DNA of 64,000 nucleotides from Cytobacillus gottheilii (GCF_900166665.1 NZ_LT800494.1:856927-920926), one strand, 5' to 3'. Counted from the first letter of the stretch, positions 18,163 to 28,284 are shown. Numbers and translations are program-made. The notes: generated by a model from the letters alone, not told the origin.

Positions 18163-18600
18163 ATGTATTTTGTTGATCGGAACAAGATGGAGGAAACACT
18201 TCAGCATTTTCATAGCCAGCTCGCGCTTTTTAAGCAGCAGTCCGATTGGACAACTCCGATTGAAAAGTCAGCATTGGAGAGAGTGACGCATATTTTGATT
18301 GAGGCGATCTTAGATACGGGCAATGCTATGATTGATGGATTTATTATGCGTGATCCAGGAAGCTATGATGATATTATTGACATTCTTGAAGACGAAAAGG
18401 TTATTGAAAACACCATGAGCAGCGGAATGAAGGAGTTAATTTCCTGCCGTAAAATGCTTGTACAGGATTATATACATATCGATCATCAGCAGCTGCAGGC
18501 GATCTTTCAAAAAAACATACATATTTTAGAAATGTTCCCTGCAAAAATTAGGGATTACTTAACAAACGAATTAGGACCTGTTTCAGCATTTAAAGAGTAA
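18163..18600 (+). CDS. yutE: DUF86 / HepT-like protein YutE
   Basis: A 145-residue all-helical protein of the DUF86 (HepT-like) family, matching B. subtilis YutE. In HepT toxins the RNase motif is R-x4-H-x-Y; here the segment is RKMLVQDY, with Gln in place of the histidine, and no nucleotidyltransferase (MntA) antitoxin gene is next to it. It is therefore probably not an active toxin. It lies 12 bases before the yutF frame. Confidence 0.87.
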   Translation: MYFVDRNKMEETLQHFHSQLALFKQQSDWTTPIEKSALERVTHILIEAILDTGNAMIDGFIMRDPGSYDDIIDILEDEKVIENTMSSGMKELISCRKMLVQDYIHIDHQQLQAIFQKNIHILEMFPAKIRDYLTNELGPVSAFKE

Positions 18601-18627
18601 TGTTAAGACAACTTGGGAGGCTGTATC

Positions 18628-19392
18628 GTGAAAGACTACAAAGGATATATGATTGATTTAGACGGTACGATGTATAAAGGTACTGAATTAATTCAAGAAG
18701 CAGCGGATTTCGTACAGAAGCTGAAAGAGCGGAATATTCCTTATTTGTTTGTCACAAACAATTCTTCTAAAACACCTCAGCAGGTGGCTGAAAAGCTAAA
18801 TGATTTCAACATTACTGCTCATCAGGATCAAGTATTTACAACGAGCATGGCAACAGCCAATTACATTGCTGAAAAGAAGAAAGATGCTTCTGTTTATGTA
18901 ATTGGAGAGGAAGGCATAAGAACAGCAATTGCGCAGCAGCATTTGCGTCATGCTGAAGAAGATGCTGATTATGTTGTAGTAGGCATTGACCGATCCATTA
19001 CCTACGATAAGCTTGCGACAGCATGCTTGGCTGTCCGCAATGGAGCTCAATTTATCTCTACAAATGGAGATATTGCGCTGCCGACCGAGAGAGGGCTGCT
19101 TCCTGGAAATGGTTCGATCACATCTGTTATAACTGTTTCCACACAGACAAATCCGATTTTTATCGGCAAACCTGAATCCATCATTATGGAGCAGGCACTA
19201 AGGGTTTTGGGGACAAACCTGGAAGAGACATTAATGGTGGGAGATAATTATGATACCGACATATTGGCAGGCATGAATGCTGGGATGGATACATTGCTTG
19301 TGCATACAGGTGTTACAACTAAGGAACTTCTGCTTGGTTATGAAAAAAAGCCAACCTATGTGTTAGACTCACTTGCACAATGGGAGTTTTAA
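18628..19392 (+). CDS. yutF: HAD-superfamily hydrolase YutF (NagD-like)
   Basis: A 254-residue HAD subclass IIA phosphatase. Motif I is DLDGTMYKG, motif II is TNNSS, motif III is the lysine in FIGKPES and motif IV is GDNYDTD. Family members dephosphorylate small phosphates; the substrate is unknown. GTG at 18628 with GGGAGGC upstream is the likely start; the frame extends 5 codons further, into the ribosome site. In an operon with yutE. Confidence 0.9.
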   Translation: MKDYKGYMIDLDGTMYKGTELIQEAADFVQKLKERNIPYLFVTNNSSKTPQQVAEKLNDFNITAHQDQVFTTSMATANYIAEKKKDASVYVIGEEGIRTAIAQQHLRHAEEDADYVVVGIDRSITYDKLATACLAVRNGAQFISTNGDIALPTERGLLPGNGSITSVITVSTQTNPIFIGKPESIIMEQALRVLGTNLEETLMVGDNYDTDILAGMNAGMDTLLVHTGVTTKELLLGYEKKPTYVLDSLAQWEF

Positions 19393-19400
19393 TAGCATAA

Positions 19401-19435
19401 GAAAAGATGGAGCTAAACCGGCTCCATCTTTTTTG
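19401..19435 (+). terminator. Terminator after yutF
   Basis: AAAGATGGAGC pairs with GCTCCATCTTT, followed by a T-run. It also faces the convergent yutG. Confidence 0.9.
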
Positions 19436-19454
19436 TTATTGTTGCAATCTTTTT

Positions 19455-19955
19455 TTATTTCTCGCCCTTTGCACTATGAGCTAGTCTGCTCGATGCTGCT
19501 GCAGCGATGGCGCCGACAATATCATCTAAAAATGTGTGGCATCTTTCTGAGTTTTTATCATTAAGCTCTTTCAAGATTCCCGGCTTCAGCTTATCGATAT
19601 ACCCGAAATTTGTTAATCCGATAGATCCATACACGTTCACAATAGAAAGAGCTAATATTTCATCTACTCCATATAAGCCTTCATCAATCTCAATGATGGA
19701 CTGAAGCGGTTCAAGCAGTTTCTTTTCTTCTGTCAGCATATCAAGCTGGATCCCAGTTAATATGGCGTTTTGTACTTCTCTTTTCGATAAAACACGTTCT
19801 ACGTTATCAGTGCATGTTTCCATTTTAAGGTTTGGATGATATTTTTCCTGGAGAAAGAAGACAAGTTCAGCGATATCGTTAATCTCTACTCCTCTTTCAT
19901 GCAGCCATTTCCGGGCTGTTTTTTCGGTTAGTGTAATTTCTTTTTCTTCACTCAT
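19455..19955 (-). CDS. yutG: Phosphatidylglycerophosphatase A-like protein YutG
   Basis: A 166-residue protein of the PgpA-like family (YutG). The C-terminal HTFLDDIVGAIAAA segment carries the conserved Asp pair. Family members remove phosphate from phosphatidylglycerophosphate, but soluble Bacillus YutG-type proteins are not proven to do so. The frame runs to a GTG at 19964; I prefer ATG at 19955, with AAAAGGTG at a proper distance. Confidence 0.85.
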   Translation of the reverse strand: MSEEKEITLTEKTARKWLHERGVEINDIAELVFFLQEKYHPNLKMETCTDNVERVLSKREVQNAILTGIQLDMLTEEKKLLEPLQSIIEIDEGLYGVDEILALSIVNVYGSIGLTNFGYIDKLKPGILKELNDKNSERCHTFLDDIVGAIAAAASSRLAHSAKGEK

Positions 19956-20258
19956 TGCTGTCACCTTTTCTTTTTATATTCTTTATTTATATACCCGCTT
20001 TTCCAGCAGTACACTTAATGTTGAAGGCTATTTTCTAAAAGAAAGCAGTTTGATTACTGTGTTTAAATATAAAATCCAATTTGTATTCCGCTATTAAAAA
20101 CAGCAAAGGGTTTTCGGCTATAGCCGATTTAAAAAAGTGCTACTGGAAATAGTCTCTTTCCATCATATCCCTGTTGAATATACTTATTCAAGTCATAACG
20201 AAAGAATTAGCCAAATGAATCATACATATTACTATCATACGTGAAAGGAGAAAAAATT
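19956..20258. other. Intergenic region between divergent yutG and yutH
   Basis: About 300 bases without a gene. A CATACATATT at 20221 resembles the -10 of SigE/SigK sporulation promoters, but I find no -35 partner at the correct spacing, so no promoter is claimed. Confidence 0.5.
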
Positions 20259-21266
20259 ATGATTACTAGGCTTTTAAAGGAAATGTACGGGATAAGTGCT
20301 GAAGAAGAGCTGAGGATTGGAAATTATTCAGCTTGCCGGTCTAATAATGAATATTATATGTTAGTGCCTGCCACTCATTTGCAGGAAGAGGATATTACAG
20401 AACTGGACCAAATCGCGACACACCTTGTCAATAATGGGGAGAGGCATGTGAGCACGTTTTTAAAGACGAAAGAAGGCAGACAGTATAGTGATTGGGAACA
20501 AGCTAAATATTGTGTCCTGGTTAATCAGCAGCTGGAAAAAAGAAAAGGAATGAAATGCGGCAGAAAGCTGGCTAAGTTTCATTATAGAGGAAGATCAGTC
20601 GCATTTCCTGTCAAAAATCTAAGTCGAATTGGACAATGGAAACAGATGTGGGAAACGCGACTAGATCAAATGGAGAAGGTTTGGAATGAGATGCTATTCC
20701 AGGAACCTGAAAGTGAATTTGATCGTCTTTTTTTAGAATCATTCCCTTATTATATGGGCATCTGTGAAAATGCCATTCAGTTTCTTGTAGATTCTGAATT
20801 TGATGACGAACCAACAATGACGGACAGCGGTACTGTGTGTCATGCCCGCTTTACATCTAAAACCTGGTCGGGCGCTTATTATTTGAAGAATCCATTTGAT
20901 TGGGTGTTTGACCATAGCACCCGCGATTTGGCCGAATGGACCCGTGAAAAATACTTTTATAATATTAAGACGTATGAACCTGAGCTAAAGCAATTCCTAA
21001 AAGAATATCAGTCGATTAGTCCGCTTTCATCGTTTTCCTGGAGATTATATTTTTCCAGGCTGCTTTTTCCGCTTCATTATTTTGAATGTGTTGAAGCCTA
21101 TTATAGTTCCACCTCGGAACAGGAGAAACACATGCTAGAAGAGCGCCTTGAGAAGTACTTGCAGCAATCAGGTGACCAGGAGCGCTTTCTAGCTGGATTC
21201 TTTGAGTTAGCGGAGGTTCCAAGTAAACAATGGAATATTGCTGTGCCAGAATGGCTGTATGTGTAA
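20259..21266 (+). CDS. yutH: Spore coat protein YutH (CotS-related family)
   Basis: A 335-residue protein of the YutH family, related to the CotS/aminoglycoside phosphotransferase-like coat proteins. The FHYRGRSVAFP and STRDLAEWTREKYFY blocks are typical. It is expected in the spore coat of the forespore-surrounding layers. ATG 20259 follows AAAGGAG by 8 bases; the frame is open to a GTG 6 codons earlier. Its stop is immediately followed by a repeat element that supplies a terminator. Confidence 0.85.
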   Translation: MITRLLKEMYGISAEEELRIGNYSACRSNNEYYMLVPATHLQEEDITELDQIATHLVNNGERHVSTFLKTKEGRQYSDWEQAKYCVLVNQQLEKRKGMKCGRKLAKFHYRGRSVAFPVKNLSRIGQWKQMWETRLDQMEKVWNEMLFQEPESEFDRLFLESFPYYMGICENAIQFLVDSEFDDEPTMTDSGTVCHARFTSKTWSGAYYLKNPFDWVFDHSTRDLAEWTREKYFYNIKTYEPELKQFLKEYQSISPLSSFSWRLYFSRLLFPLHYFECVEAYYSSTSEQEKHMLEERLEKYLQQSGDQERFLAGFFELAEVPSKQWNIAVPEWLYV

Positions 21267-21588
21267 AGAGGCTGGGGCATAAGTAACTAACACACCTATT
21301 GAACCGAATGATAAGGAAGTGAATCTTTCTAATCATTCGGTTCTTTATTTGTTTAACCTTTAATATTTCTAAACATGAGTGAAATGGAGCGGAGGACCCT
21401 CGACTCCTACGGGCTGAAGAGCAAAGGGTGAGACCCCGCAGGAACGGAGTGACGAGGAGGCTCAGCTTGCTCCCCGTGGAAAGCGAGGGTCCGCAGCGCA
21501 ATGGAACGGGCTTGTTTAAATATCCAACAGGTTAATAAATATTCGTGTTTTAGAAATATTAATTTCGATTTGTCCCATCCTCTTTATT
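21267..21588 (+). repeat. MITE-like element, copy 1 (after yutH)
   Basis: It starts at the base after the yutH stop with AGAGGCTGGGGCATAA and ends with the inverted complement TTTGTCCCATCCTCTTT. Inside are a terminator hairpin (21301-21349, CCGAATGATAAGGAAG with its complement), a G+C-rich core with GAGGAGGCTCAGC and AAAGCGAGGGTC, and inner inverted arms around ATTTCTAAAC / GTTTTAGAAAT. It shares this plan with copies at 25762, 47360 and 58961. Confidence 0.88.
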
Positions 21589-21662
21589 TTTTTGATCGCT
21601 GTTTTTAGCAGGAATTAGATTGATTTATCCCTAATTAGACAAAAGTTTTCTAAAAATTCTTA

Positions 21663-21691
21663 TTGTCATATTAGAAATTCAATATTATAAT
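21663..21691 (+). promoter_or_regulatory. SigA-type promoter of hom-thrC-thrB
   Basis: TTGTCA, a 17-bp spacer and TATAAT, about 60 bases before the hom start. Confidence 0.8.
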
Positions 21692-21750
21692 GTCTACTAT
21701 AGAAAAACAATTGTTCTTTTTAGGTGAACATTAAAAGGGGAGAATGCTGG

Positions 21751-23049
21751 ATGAACGGAATCTCGATCGGATTATTAGGACTTGGAACAGTAGGATCAGG
21801 GGTCGTAAAAATTATCAAAAATCATCAGGATAAGCTCATGCATCAAGTAGGCTGCCCGGTTTCCATTAAGAAAATTCTTGTGAAGGATGTACATAAACAG
21901 CGCGCTGTTGAGGTTGAATCCTCCTTGATTACAACAGATCCAAATGAAGTATTAAATGATGCAGAGATTGATGTTGTTATTGAAGTTATGGGCGGTGTAG
22001 AAGAAACAAAGGAGTACTTGCTGACAGCTTTAAAAAATCGGAAGCATGTTGTGACAGCGAATAAAGATTTGATGGCTGTGTACGGTCCAGAACTGCTTGC
22101 TGTTGCCTCCGATTACAGCTGCGATTTGTTTTATGAAGCAAGCGTAGCAGGAGGAATCCCTATTTTAAGAGGACTTGCCGATGGACTTTCCTCAGATCGT
22201 ATTACGAAAATGATGGGGATTGTCAATGGCACGACTAATTTTATTTTAACAAAGATGAGCCAGCAAGGATTAGCATATGAAGATGTACTCAAAGAAGCGC
22301 AGGAGCTTGGCTATGCGGAAAGTGATCCGACCGCTGATGTAGAGGGACTTGATGCAGCAAGGAAAATGGCCATTTTATCAACTCTTGGCTTCTCAATGAA
22401 TATTGATTTGGACGATGTAAAGGTAAAAGGCATTTCAAGTATTACAGAAGAAGATTTGGCATATGGAAAGCAATTTGGCTATTGCATGAAACTGATTGGG
22501 ATTGCCGAACGAGATGGTGAAAAGGTAGAGGTAAGTGTTCAGCCTACATTGTTAGCCAAATCACATCCGCTGGCATCTGTGCAAGATGAATACAATGCAG
22601 TGTATGTGTATGGAGAGGCAGTTGGCGAAACGATGTTTTACGGACCAGGTGCAGGCAGTATGCCAACGGCAACAGCAGTTGTTTCTGATGTTGTTGGTGT
22701 TATGAAGAATATGCGTCTGGGTGTAAATGGAAAAAGTGCTGTGACGCCACAATATGAGAAAAAACTAAGGAGCGCCGATGAGATTTTTTCTAAATACTTC
22801 ATGCGCATCCATGTTAAAGATGAGGTTGGTGTTTTTGCGAACATTACAAGCATCTTTTCGGATCATCATGTCAGCTTCGAAAAAATTCTGCAGCTTCCTC
22901 TTGAAGATGAGGGTATGGCAGAAATAGTGGTTGTTACACATAAGGCAGCATTAAGCGATTATGAAAATATTCTCTTGCAGCTGCGGGATTTAGCACCAGT
23001 TCATACAATTAAAAGCTCATACCGAGTAGAGGGAAGTGTAAAGTCATGA
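21751..23049 (+). CDS. hom: Homoserine dehydrogenase
   Basis: A 432-residue NAD(P)-dependent enzyme that reduces aspartate semialdehyde to homoserine, the branch point to threonine and methionine. The nucleotide-binding motif [11 protein letters not shown] is at the N-terminus, the catalytic-domain [11 protein letters not shown] is central, and a C-terminal ACT domain ([17 protein letters not shown]) suggests feedback control by threonine. ATG 21751 has AGGGGAG upstream. Its stop overlaps thrC by 4 bases. Confidence 0.96.
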   Translation: MNGISIGLLGLGTVGSGVVKIIKNHQDKLMHQVGCPVSIKKILVKDVHKQRAVEVESSLITTDPNEVLNDAEIDVVIEVMGGVEETKEYLLTALKNRKHVVTANKDLMAVYGPELLAVASDYSCDLFYEASVAGGIPILRGLADGLSSDRITKMMGIVNGTTNFILTKMSQQGLAYEDVLKEAQELGYAESDPTADVEGLDAARKMAILSTLGFSMNIDLDDVKVKGISSITEEDLAYGKQFGYCMKLIGIAERDGEKVEVSVQPTLLAKSHPLASVQDEYNAVYVYGEAVGETMFYGPGAGSMPTATAVVSDVVGVMKNMRLGVNGKSAVTPQYEKKLRSADEIFSKYFMRIHVKDEVGVFANITSIFSDHHVSFEKILQLPLEDEGMAEIVVVTHKAALSDYENILLQLRDLAPVHTIKSSYRVEGSVKS

Positions 23050-24107
23050 GATGGGAAGGTTTATTAAAAACATATAAACAATATTTGCCGGTTAATGAAG
23101 AAACCCCATTGCTGACATTAAATGAAGGCAATACCCCTCTCATTCGACTGGATAAGCTTTCTAGAGACTGGGGAGTTGATTTGTATGTAAAGACAGAGGG
23201 AGCGAATCCAACTGGCTCTTTTAAAGACCGCGGCATGGTTATGGCTGTTGCGAAGGCAAAGGAAGAAGGAAGTGAAGCGATTATTTGCGCTTCAACTGGA
23301 AATACTTCTGCCGCAGCGGCTGCTTATGCAGCAAGAGCAGGTCTGCGCTGTATTGTCGTTATTCCTGAAGGAAAGATAGCAGCGGGAAAGCTGGCACAGG
23401 CCGTCATGTACGGTGCCGAAGTTATTTCAATTGATGGAAATTTTGATGAAGCATTATCCATTGTTCGAAATATCGCTAAAGAGGGGCAAGTGACACTTGT
23501 TAACTCTGTTAACCCGTATCGGCTTGAAGGGCAAAAGACGGCAGCGTTTGAAATATGTGACGGATTAGGTGGTGCACCTGATGTATTAGCATTACCTGTA
23601 GGCAATGCAGGGAATATCAGTGCATATTGGAAAGGGTTTAAAGAATACCATCAGGTCAATTCTACAGGTCTTCCGAAAATGCATGGGATGCAGGCGGCAG
23701 GAGCAGCAGCAATTGTTCACAATCGTGTATTTGAAAATCCAGAAACAATTGCTACTGCGATTCGTATCGGAAACCCAGCCAGCTGGGATTTGGCTTCAAA
23801 TGCATTACAAGAATCCAATGGGAAGATTGATGAAGTAAGTGATGAAGAGATTCTTTCCATGTACCGGAAGCTTGCTTCGACAGAAGGCATTTTTGCAGAG
23901 CCGGCTTCGTGTGCATCACTGGCAGGAGTTTATAAGCAGCTGCGCAATGGAGAAATTGCGCATAAAACGCAAATAGTTGCTGTATTAACAGGTAATGGTT
24001 TAAAAGATCCGGACACAGCGATGACAGCCAGTCTGATTCAGCCTGTACATCTGCCGAATGATGAAGATATTGTTGCTGCACATATTAAAGGAGCTGTCCA
24101 TGTATGA
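23046..24107 (+). CDS. thrC: Threonine synthase
   Basis: A 353-residue PLP enzyme that converts O-phosphohomoserine to threonine. The PLP lysine is in TGSFKDRGM and the phosphate-binding loop in [11 protein letters not shown]. Length and sequence fit the short Bacillus type. The ATGA overlap with hom and a similar overlap with thrB show a tight operon. Confidence 0.96.
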   Translation: MRWEGLLKTYKQYLPVNEETPLLTLNEGNTPLIRLDKLSRDWGVDLYVKTEGANPTGSFKDRGMVMAVAKAKEEGSEAIICASTGNTSAAAAAYAARAGLRCIVVIPEGKIAAGKLAQAVMYGAEVISIDGNFDEALSIVRNIAKEGQVTLVNSVNPYRLEGQKTAAFEICDGLGGAPDVLALPVGNAGNISAYWKGFKEYHQVNSTGLPKMHGMQAAGAAAIVHNRVFENPETIATAIRIGNPASWDLASNALQESNGKIDEVSDEEILSMYRKLASTEGIFAEPASCASLAGVYKQLRNGEIAHKTQIVAVLTGNGLKDPDTAMTASLIQPVHLPNDEDIVAAHIKGAVHV

Positions 24108-25030
24108 TGGAGGGAGAAATGCTGACCATTGAAGTACCTGGCAGCTCAGCGAATCTAGGGCCAGGTTTTGATTCAATTGGATTAGCACTTAATTTATATT
24201 TAAAGCTAGAGGTAACACGATCAGAAACGTGGACAGTTGTTCCGCTTACAAGTAATCTAACAGACTTTCCGACTGATGAGAGCCATTTTATCTTTCAAAT
24301 AGCCATGAAGACAGCAAAAGCATGTGGGCAGGTTCTGCCAACGTGTACTATGGAAATATCAAGTGAAATTCCACTGGCACGCGGGCTTGGCTCCAGTGCT
24401 GCTGCAATCGTAGCAGGTATTGAGTTGGCTGATGCTCTATGTGATTTAAAATTAAGCAAACAGGAAAAGTTTAGCTTAGCTTCTGCACATGAGGGACATC
24501 CTGACAATGCAGGAGCCTCACTGTACGGCGGACTTGTCATCGGAGTCATGATGGAAAATAAGCCTGATGCAGTTGTTCTGCATGATTTGGATTTTGAAGT
24601 TGTCGCTGCGATTCCACAGGAAGAATTACTGACAAAAGAATCCCGAAAGGTTCTTCCAAGCCACTTAAAGTTCAATGAAGCAGTGAAAGCGGGGGCAGTT
24701 GGTAATGTTCTCGTTGCTGCTCTAGCAAATGGGCAATTTGAGCTGGCAGGGAAAATGATGCAGAGTGATTTGTATCATCAGCCTTACCGTAGAGAGCTGA
24801 TTCCACATTTTGCTCATTTAGAGATGAAGGCAATTGAGTATGGAGCGTTTGGTGTTGCTCTAAGCGGTGCTGGTCCATCTGTTCTATGCTTTGCCCGCTC
24901 TGGAAGCTCAGCTGAATTAATTAGGAAGCTGAATGAAGAAATGCCGCTCCTGGATTTTAAGTCTTTGCGAGTTGATTATGGCGGGAGCACGGTGTACATG
25001 TCCAATGGAAATAAAAAAGCGATGTCCTAA
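24104..25030 (+). CDS. thrB: Homoserine kinase
   Basis: A 308-residue GHMP-family kinase that phosphorylates homoserine. The GHMP motif is [26 protein letters not shown] is the N-terminal signature. The start at 24104 overlaps the thrC stop; a later ATG at 24119 lies too close to its GGAGGGAG to be preferred. The last codons overlap a terminator stem. Confidence 0.95.
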   Translation: MMEGEMLTIEVPGSSANLGPGFDSIGLALNLYLKLEVTRSETWTVVPLTSNLTDFPTDESHFIFQIAMKTAKACGQVLPTCTMEISSEIPLARGLGSSAAAIVAGIELADALCDLKLSKQEKFSLASAHEGHPDNAGASLYGGLVIGVMMENKPDAVVLHDLDFEVVAAIPQEELLTKESRKVLPSHLKFNEAVKAGAVGNVLVAALANGQFELAGKMMQSDLYHQPYRRELIPHFAHLEMKAIEYGAFGVALSGAGPSVLCFARSGSSAELIRKLNEEMPLLDFKSLRVDYGGSTVYMSNGNKKAMS

Positions 25031-25043
25031 GACATCGCTTTTA
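25011..25043. terminator. Terminator overlapping the thrB stop, shared with convergent yutI
   Basis: AAAAGCGATGTC pairs with GACATCGCTTTT around CTAA, which contains the thrB stop codon. Confidence 0.9.
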
Positions 25044-25046
25044 TAA

Positions 25047-25286
25047 TTAGAAAACTTGTTCTACTTCTACTACGCCTGGAACCTCTTCTAAAAGAGCGCG
25101 TTCAATACCAGCTTTTAACGTAATTGTTGAACTTGGGCATGTGCCGCATGCACCTAACAAGCGAAGCTTAACAATGCCATCCTCTACATCAACGAGTTCA
25201 CAGTCGCCGCCATCACGGAGAAGGAACGGACGTAATTTATCTAATACTTCTTGTACTTGTTCATTCATAGTTGTTTGTTCTGCCAT
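25047..25286 (-). CDS. yutI: NifU C-terminal domain protein YutI
   Basis: A 79-residue Nfu-type Fe-S carrier. It consists only of the NifU C-terminal domain with the CxxC motif in [16 protein letters not shown]. It would bind and pass on 4Fe-4S clusters made by the SUF system whose genes lie at the start of the window. GGAG precedes the ATG. Confidence 0.93.
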   Translation of the reverse strand: MAEQTTMNEQVQEVLDKLRPFLLRDGGDCELVDVEDGIVKLRLLGACGTCPSSTITLKAGIERALLEEVPGVVEVEQVF

Positions 25287-25437
25287 ATGAAATCGACTCC
25301 TTTCCTACTCATATTATAATCAAATACAGAGCAAAAATCTATTATCAAACACGAATTTCCGCTCCTTGTAACTTTTTCATATGTTTCCTGTATGAACATA
25401 TTGTAAAATAAAACTAAGAAAAAAAGGAGGCAGAAAG

Positions 25438-25761
25438 ATGAACCGTAAAGTCGAAGTCACGATCTATGGAGCAGAGGTGCTCTGTCCAAGCTGTGTAAAC
25501 TTGCCTTCATCGAAGGAAACGTATGAATGGCTTGAGGCTGCCATATCACGTAAATACCCGGAGCAGCCATTTACGATATCCTATGTTGATATAAATCAGC
25601 CGCCAGAAAACCAAGAAAAACAGCAATTTGCTCAAAGAGTGATTGAAGAGGATATGTTTTATCCAGTTGTTTTAATTGAAGAAGAAATTGTTGGAGAAGG
25701 AAATCCGAAGCTAAAAACGATTTATGCTGAAATGGAAAAATACGGATATACACCGGCATAA
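25438..25761 (+). CDS. yuzD: YuzD family thioredoxin-fold protein (DUF1462)
   Basis: A 107-residue protein of the YuzD family with a redox-like CPSC motif near the N-terminus (GAEVLCPSCVNLPSS) and a cis-Pro-like YPVVLIEEEIVGEG segment, consistent with a thioredoxin fold. Role unknown; in B. subtilis it also neighbours yutI. AAGGAGG precedes the ATG. A repeat element begins directly after its stop. Confidence 0.9.
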   Translation: MNRKVEVTIYGAEVLCPSCVNLPSSKETYEWLEAAISRKYPEQPFTISYVDINQPPENQEKQQFAQRVIEEDMFYPVVLIEEEIVGEGNPKLKTIYAEMEKYGYTPA

Positions 25762-26045
25762 AAAGAGGCTGGGACATAAGTATTTAACACAACCACAGGG
25801 AATGATTAGGGAGTGAATCTTTCTATTCATTCGGTTTTTTGTTTGTTTAATATTTAATATTTCTAAACATGAGTGAAATGGAGCGGGGGACCATCGACTC
25901 CTATGTGCTCCGAGGAGGCTCAGCTTCCTCCCCATGGAAAGCGAGGGTCTGGAGCGCAGGTAGAACGGGCTTTTGTAAACACCTAAACCTTGAAAATGAA
26001 CATTCGTGTTTTACAAATAGGAATTTTGTTTTGTTTTTTTACAGG
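25762..26045 (+). repeat. MITE-like element, copy 2 (after yuzD), decayed right end
   Basis: It begins AAAGAGGCTGGGACATAA one base after the yuzD stop, with the same hairpin and G+C-rich core (GAGGAGGCTCAGC, GAAAGCGAGGGTC) as copy 1, but it is shorter. The right terminal repeat has decayed to a T-rich run (about 26025-26045). The left arm of the terminator stem is also altered. Confidence 0.8.
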
Positions 26046-26128
26046 GTTTATTCATTCAATACAGTGGAATTATGCTTATAGGAGCTCATTATTTGTAATC
26101 AAAATGAATGGGCGACCGCTTGTTTTCC

Positions 26129-26236
26129 TCATACCTTTTCGCTGATTGTCATAATAACACCGACTAAAACAATCACGATTCCAATTATTATTGTAATTTT
26201 GTTTCTCGTCGGAAACTCTTTAAATTTAGATCTCAT
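26129..26236 (-). CDS. Predicted 35-residue single-helix membrane protein
   Basis: A short frame starting MRSKFKEFPTRNK followed by a hydrophobic helix (ITIIIGIVIVLVGVIMTI, residues 14-31) and SEKV. The positive N-terminus suggests an N-in orientation. GGTGGGGACAAGG upstream is an imperfect ribosome site. The basic-then-hydrophobic layout is that of a real small membrane protein, but I cannot place a family. Confidence 0.5.
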   Translation of the reverse strand: MRSKFKEFPTRNKITIIIGIVIVLVGVIMTISEKV

Positions 26237-26386
26237 ACCTTGTCCCCACCGCCCTTATCTTATTTTAACGTGTGTATCAATACGTACGCAAGAAAACAAC
26301 TGCAGCTCATGTACCGTTTTGGATTAAAATAATGCTACGGTATTAGGTGTACTTAAAGAAATAGGTAGTGCGATATAAAAAGCCAA

Positions 26387-26422
26387 CAAAAAAAGTGCAA
26401 TCAGTTATAAATGATTGCACTT
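26387..26422 (-). terminator. Terminator of yutJ
   Basis: Read on the minus strand, AAGTGCAATCA pairs with TGATTGCACTT and is followed by seven T. It lies about 70 bases after the yutJ stop. Confidence 0.85.
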
Positions 26423-26494
26423 CTTGTTATTTAAACTATCGGTAAAGATTGCTAAATCAACATTCTATATAACTAAATATGATTGGGTGAAAAG

Positions 26495-27562
26495 TTATCC
26501 TTTATGATACTTGTACATCCACAGTATCCCCGATTTCAAAAGCCGTGCAACCCGGCCTGTGATGGCACGGTCGGCAACTAGGCCAAAGCCGTGTTTTTTT
26601 CCGAGGGAGCCGAGCACACCTTTCAGTTTAATCGTTGGCAGTGATTCTGGAAGCTCTTCACCCTTCCAGCGCTTCACAAGAATCTGTACGATTTGCTCTG
26701 CCTGCCCTTCTGCAAGCTGTGCACTAGGAGCATGAGGGAGACTTGCACAGTCACCAACCACATAAACATGCTCATTATCAGGAAGATTGTGGTGCTTAGT
26801 AAGCACGACGCGGCCCTGCTGATCCTTTTCAACTTCTAGAGCACGGACAATTTTATTGGGCTGAATGCCTGCTGTCCAAACGATTGCGTCCGAATGCATC
26901 GGTTCATCATGATTATATAATACATTTTCTTCTACCTTCGTAATGTTGGAACCACTGACTATTTCCACACCATGCTCAAGGAACCAATTTTCAACATAGG
27001 TGCTCAGACGCTCAGGAAAAGCAGAAAGGATATGTTTCCCGCGGTCAAATAGCTTTACATGCAGATCCGGTCGGCTTTCGTATAGCTCAGAAGCAAGTTC
27101 AACTCCGCTTAAGCCTGCTCCCACAATAGAAACCACTGATCCCGGAGCTAAATTATTCAGCTTTTGATAGGTTCTTCGCGATTTTTCAATCGTCTGGATG
27201 CTATCTGTATAAATATCAGCACCAGGAACATTGTGGTATTTATCCTCACAGCCAAGTCCTATGATTAAATCATCATATGAAACTGGCTTTTCTTCCTGCA
27301 AATATACCTTTTTTTCTGCTAGATTAATATTCGTTATTTCTCCGTACTGAATGCGCAGCCTTGGATGCTCCGGGTAGCTGACGCGAACATGCTGATCTGA
27401 TATCGTACCAGCTGCCAATGCATAGTACTCAGTCTTTAAACAATGATAAGGTACACGGTCAATTAATGTAATTGACACATCATCTGGAAGCTGATTTGGA
27501 AGAAGACGAGCGAGTACCCGCATGCCCCCATATCCTCCCCCTAAAATCACGAGATTTTTCAT
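26495..27562 (-). CDS. yutJ: NDH-2-like FAD/NAD(P) oxidoreductase YutJ
   Basis: A 355-residue flavoprotein of the type II NADH dehydrogenase family. The FAD motif is VILGGGYGGM at the N-terminus, the NAD(P) motif is VSIVGAGLSGVELA in the middle, and VYVVGDCAS is the second FAD contact. It matches B. subtilis YutJ in size and neighbourhood; whether it donates electrons to menaquinone is unproven. Divergent from yuzB. Confidence 0.9.
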   Translation of the reverse strand: MKNLVILGGGYGGMRVLARLLPNQLPDDVSITLIDRVPYHCLKTEYYALAAGTISDQHVRVSYPEHPRLRIQYGEITNINLAEKKVYLQEEKPVSYDDLIIGLGCEDKYHNVPGADIYTDSIQTIEKSRRTYQKLNNLAPGSVVSIVGAGLSGVELASELYESRPDLHVKLFDRGKHILSAFPERLSTYVENWFLEHGVEIVSGSNITKVEENVLYNHDEPMHSDAIVWTAGIQPNKIVRALEVEKDQQGRVVLTKHHNLPDNEHVYVVGDCASLPHAPSAQLAEGQAEQIVQILVKRWKGEELPESLPTIKLKGVLGSLGKKHGFGLVADRAITGRVARLLKSGILWMYKYHKG

Positions 27563-27937
27563 GGAAATTACCCCTTTGTCCGTACTAAAGAAATTGTCAG
27601 ATTCGTATTTATTTGTTATTACAAAAATGAGTGGCCGAATGATTAAGTATTATGTATGCTCTATTCGGCAATAATTCTGCTATTAAGCAGTTCGGATTAT
27701 ATATAAGAATATGAAACATAATTCAATAAAAAGTATAACGAAATTACGGTTAAATCACAACATATATCGGTGTATTATTCATATTAGGAAGCATAAAACG
27801 CTTACTTTAAGCTGCTATTTTTTTATAAGGCTTATTAGGTTATGCTTTTTTGAAATAATGTCGACAGCGATTGAACACAAAAGCTTGAACATGTTCATTA
27901 AAAAAGGTAGATTAGAGATTGTAGTGAGGTGAGGAAC
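27563..27937. other. Divergent intergenic region yutJ / yuzB
   Basis: About 375 bases with no convincing gene. It holds a GCCGAAT (27634) / ATTCGGC (27663) inverted repeat and a small CTGC-TATTAA-GCAG hairpin beside it. An open frame at 27711-27932 has basic, low-complexity content and no ribosome site and is not accepted. Confidence 0.5.
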
Positions 27938-28177
27938 ATGATTAAGCCTATTATTGAATTCTGTGTCAGTAATCTGGCAAGCGGTTCATATAAAGCATTA
28001 GAAGAGCTTGAGAAAGATTATGATCTTGATGTGATTGAATACGGCTGCCTTGGATATTGCGGAAAATGCTCTGAGCATATGTTTGCGCTGGTGAATGGTG
28101 AAGTAGTCACAGGGGATACAGCTGAGGAGCTTGTAAATAATATTTATCAATTTTTGGAAGAGAATCCAATGTTTTAA
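27938..28177 (+). CDS. yuzB: YuzB family protein (DUF1450)
   Basis: A 79-residue protein with cysteines in IEFCVSN and GCLGYCGKC, the pattern of the YuzB/DUF1450 family of small, ferredoxin-like-fold thiol proteins. Function unknown. I use ATG 27938 with AGGTGAGG upstream. It keeps its B. subtilis neighbour yutJ. Confidence 0.9.
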   Translation: MIKPIIEFCVSNLASGSYKALEELEKDYDLDVIEYGCLGYCGKCSEHMFALVNGEVVTGDTAEELVNNIYQFLEENPMF

Positions 28178-28183
28178 ATAGAT

Positions 28184-28224
28184 AAAAAGCTGGTTCCTTT
28201 TATTGGAGCCAGCTTTTCTTTTTA
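28184..28224 (+). terminator. Terminator after yuzB
   Basis: AAAAGCTGGTTCC pairs with GGAGCCAGCTTTT, followed by CTTTTT. Confidence 0.9.
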
Positions 28225-28284
28225 GAAAAAATATTAGAGTAAATCAAGAAAAGAAACCAATTCAGCTTTTTAGGATGAAAAGCA

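Noticed and set aside
20221..20230. SigE/SigK-like -10 (CATACATATT) before yutH
   Set aside because: A matching -35 at proper spacing was not found, although sporulation control of yutH is likely.
25869..26081. Open frame inside MITE-like copy 2 (and similar ones at 59075-59312)
   Set aside because: It follows the G+C-rich palindromic core; the translation reflects the repeat, has no ribosome site and is not conserved between copies.
27711..27932. 73-codon frame before yuzB
   Set aside because: No ribosome binding site, composition of AT-rich noncoding DNA, and it overlaps the yuzB ribosome site.
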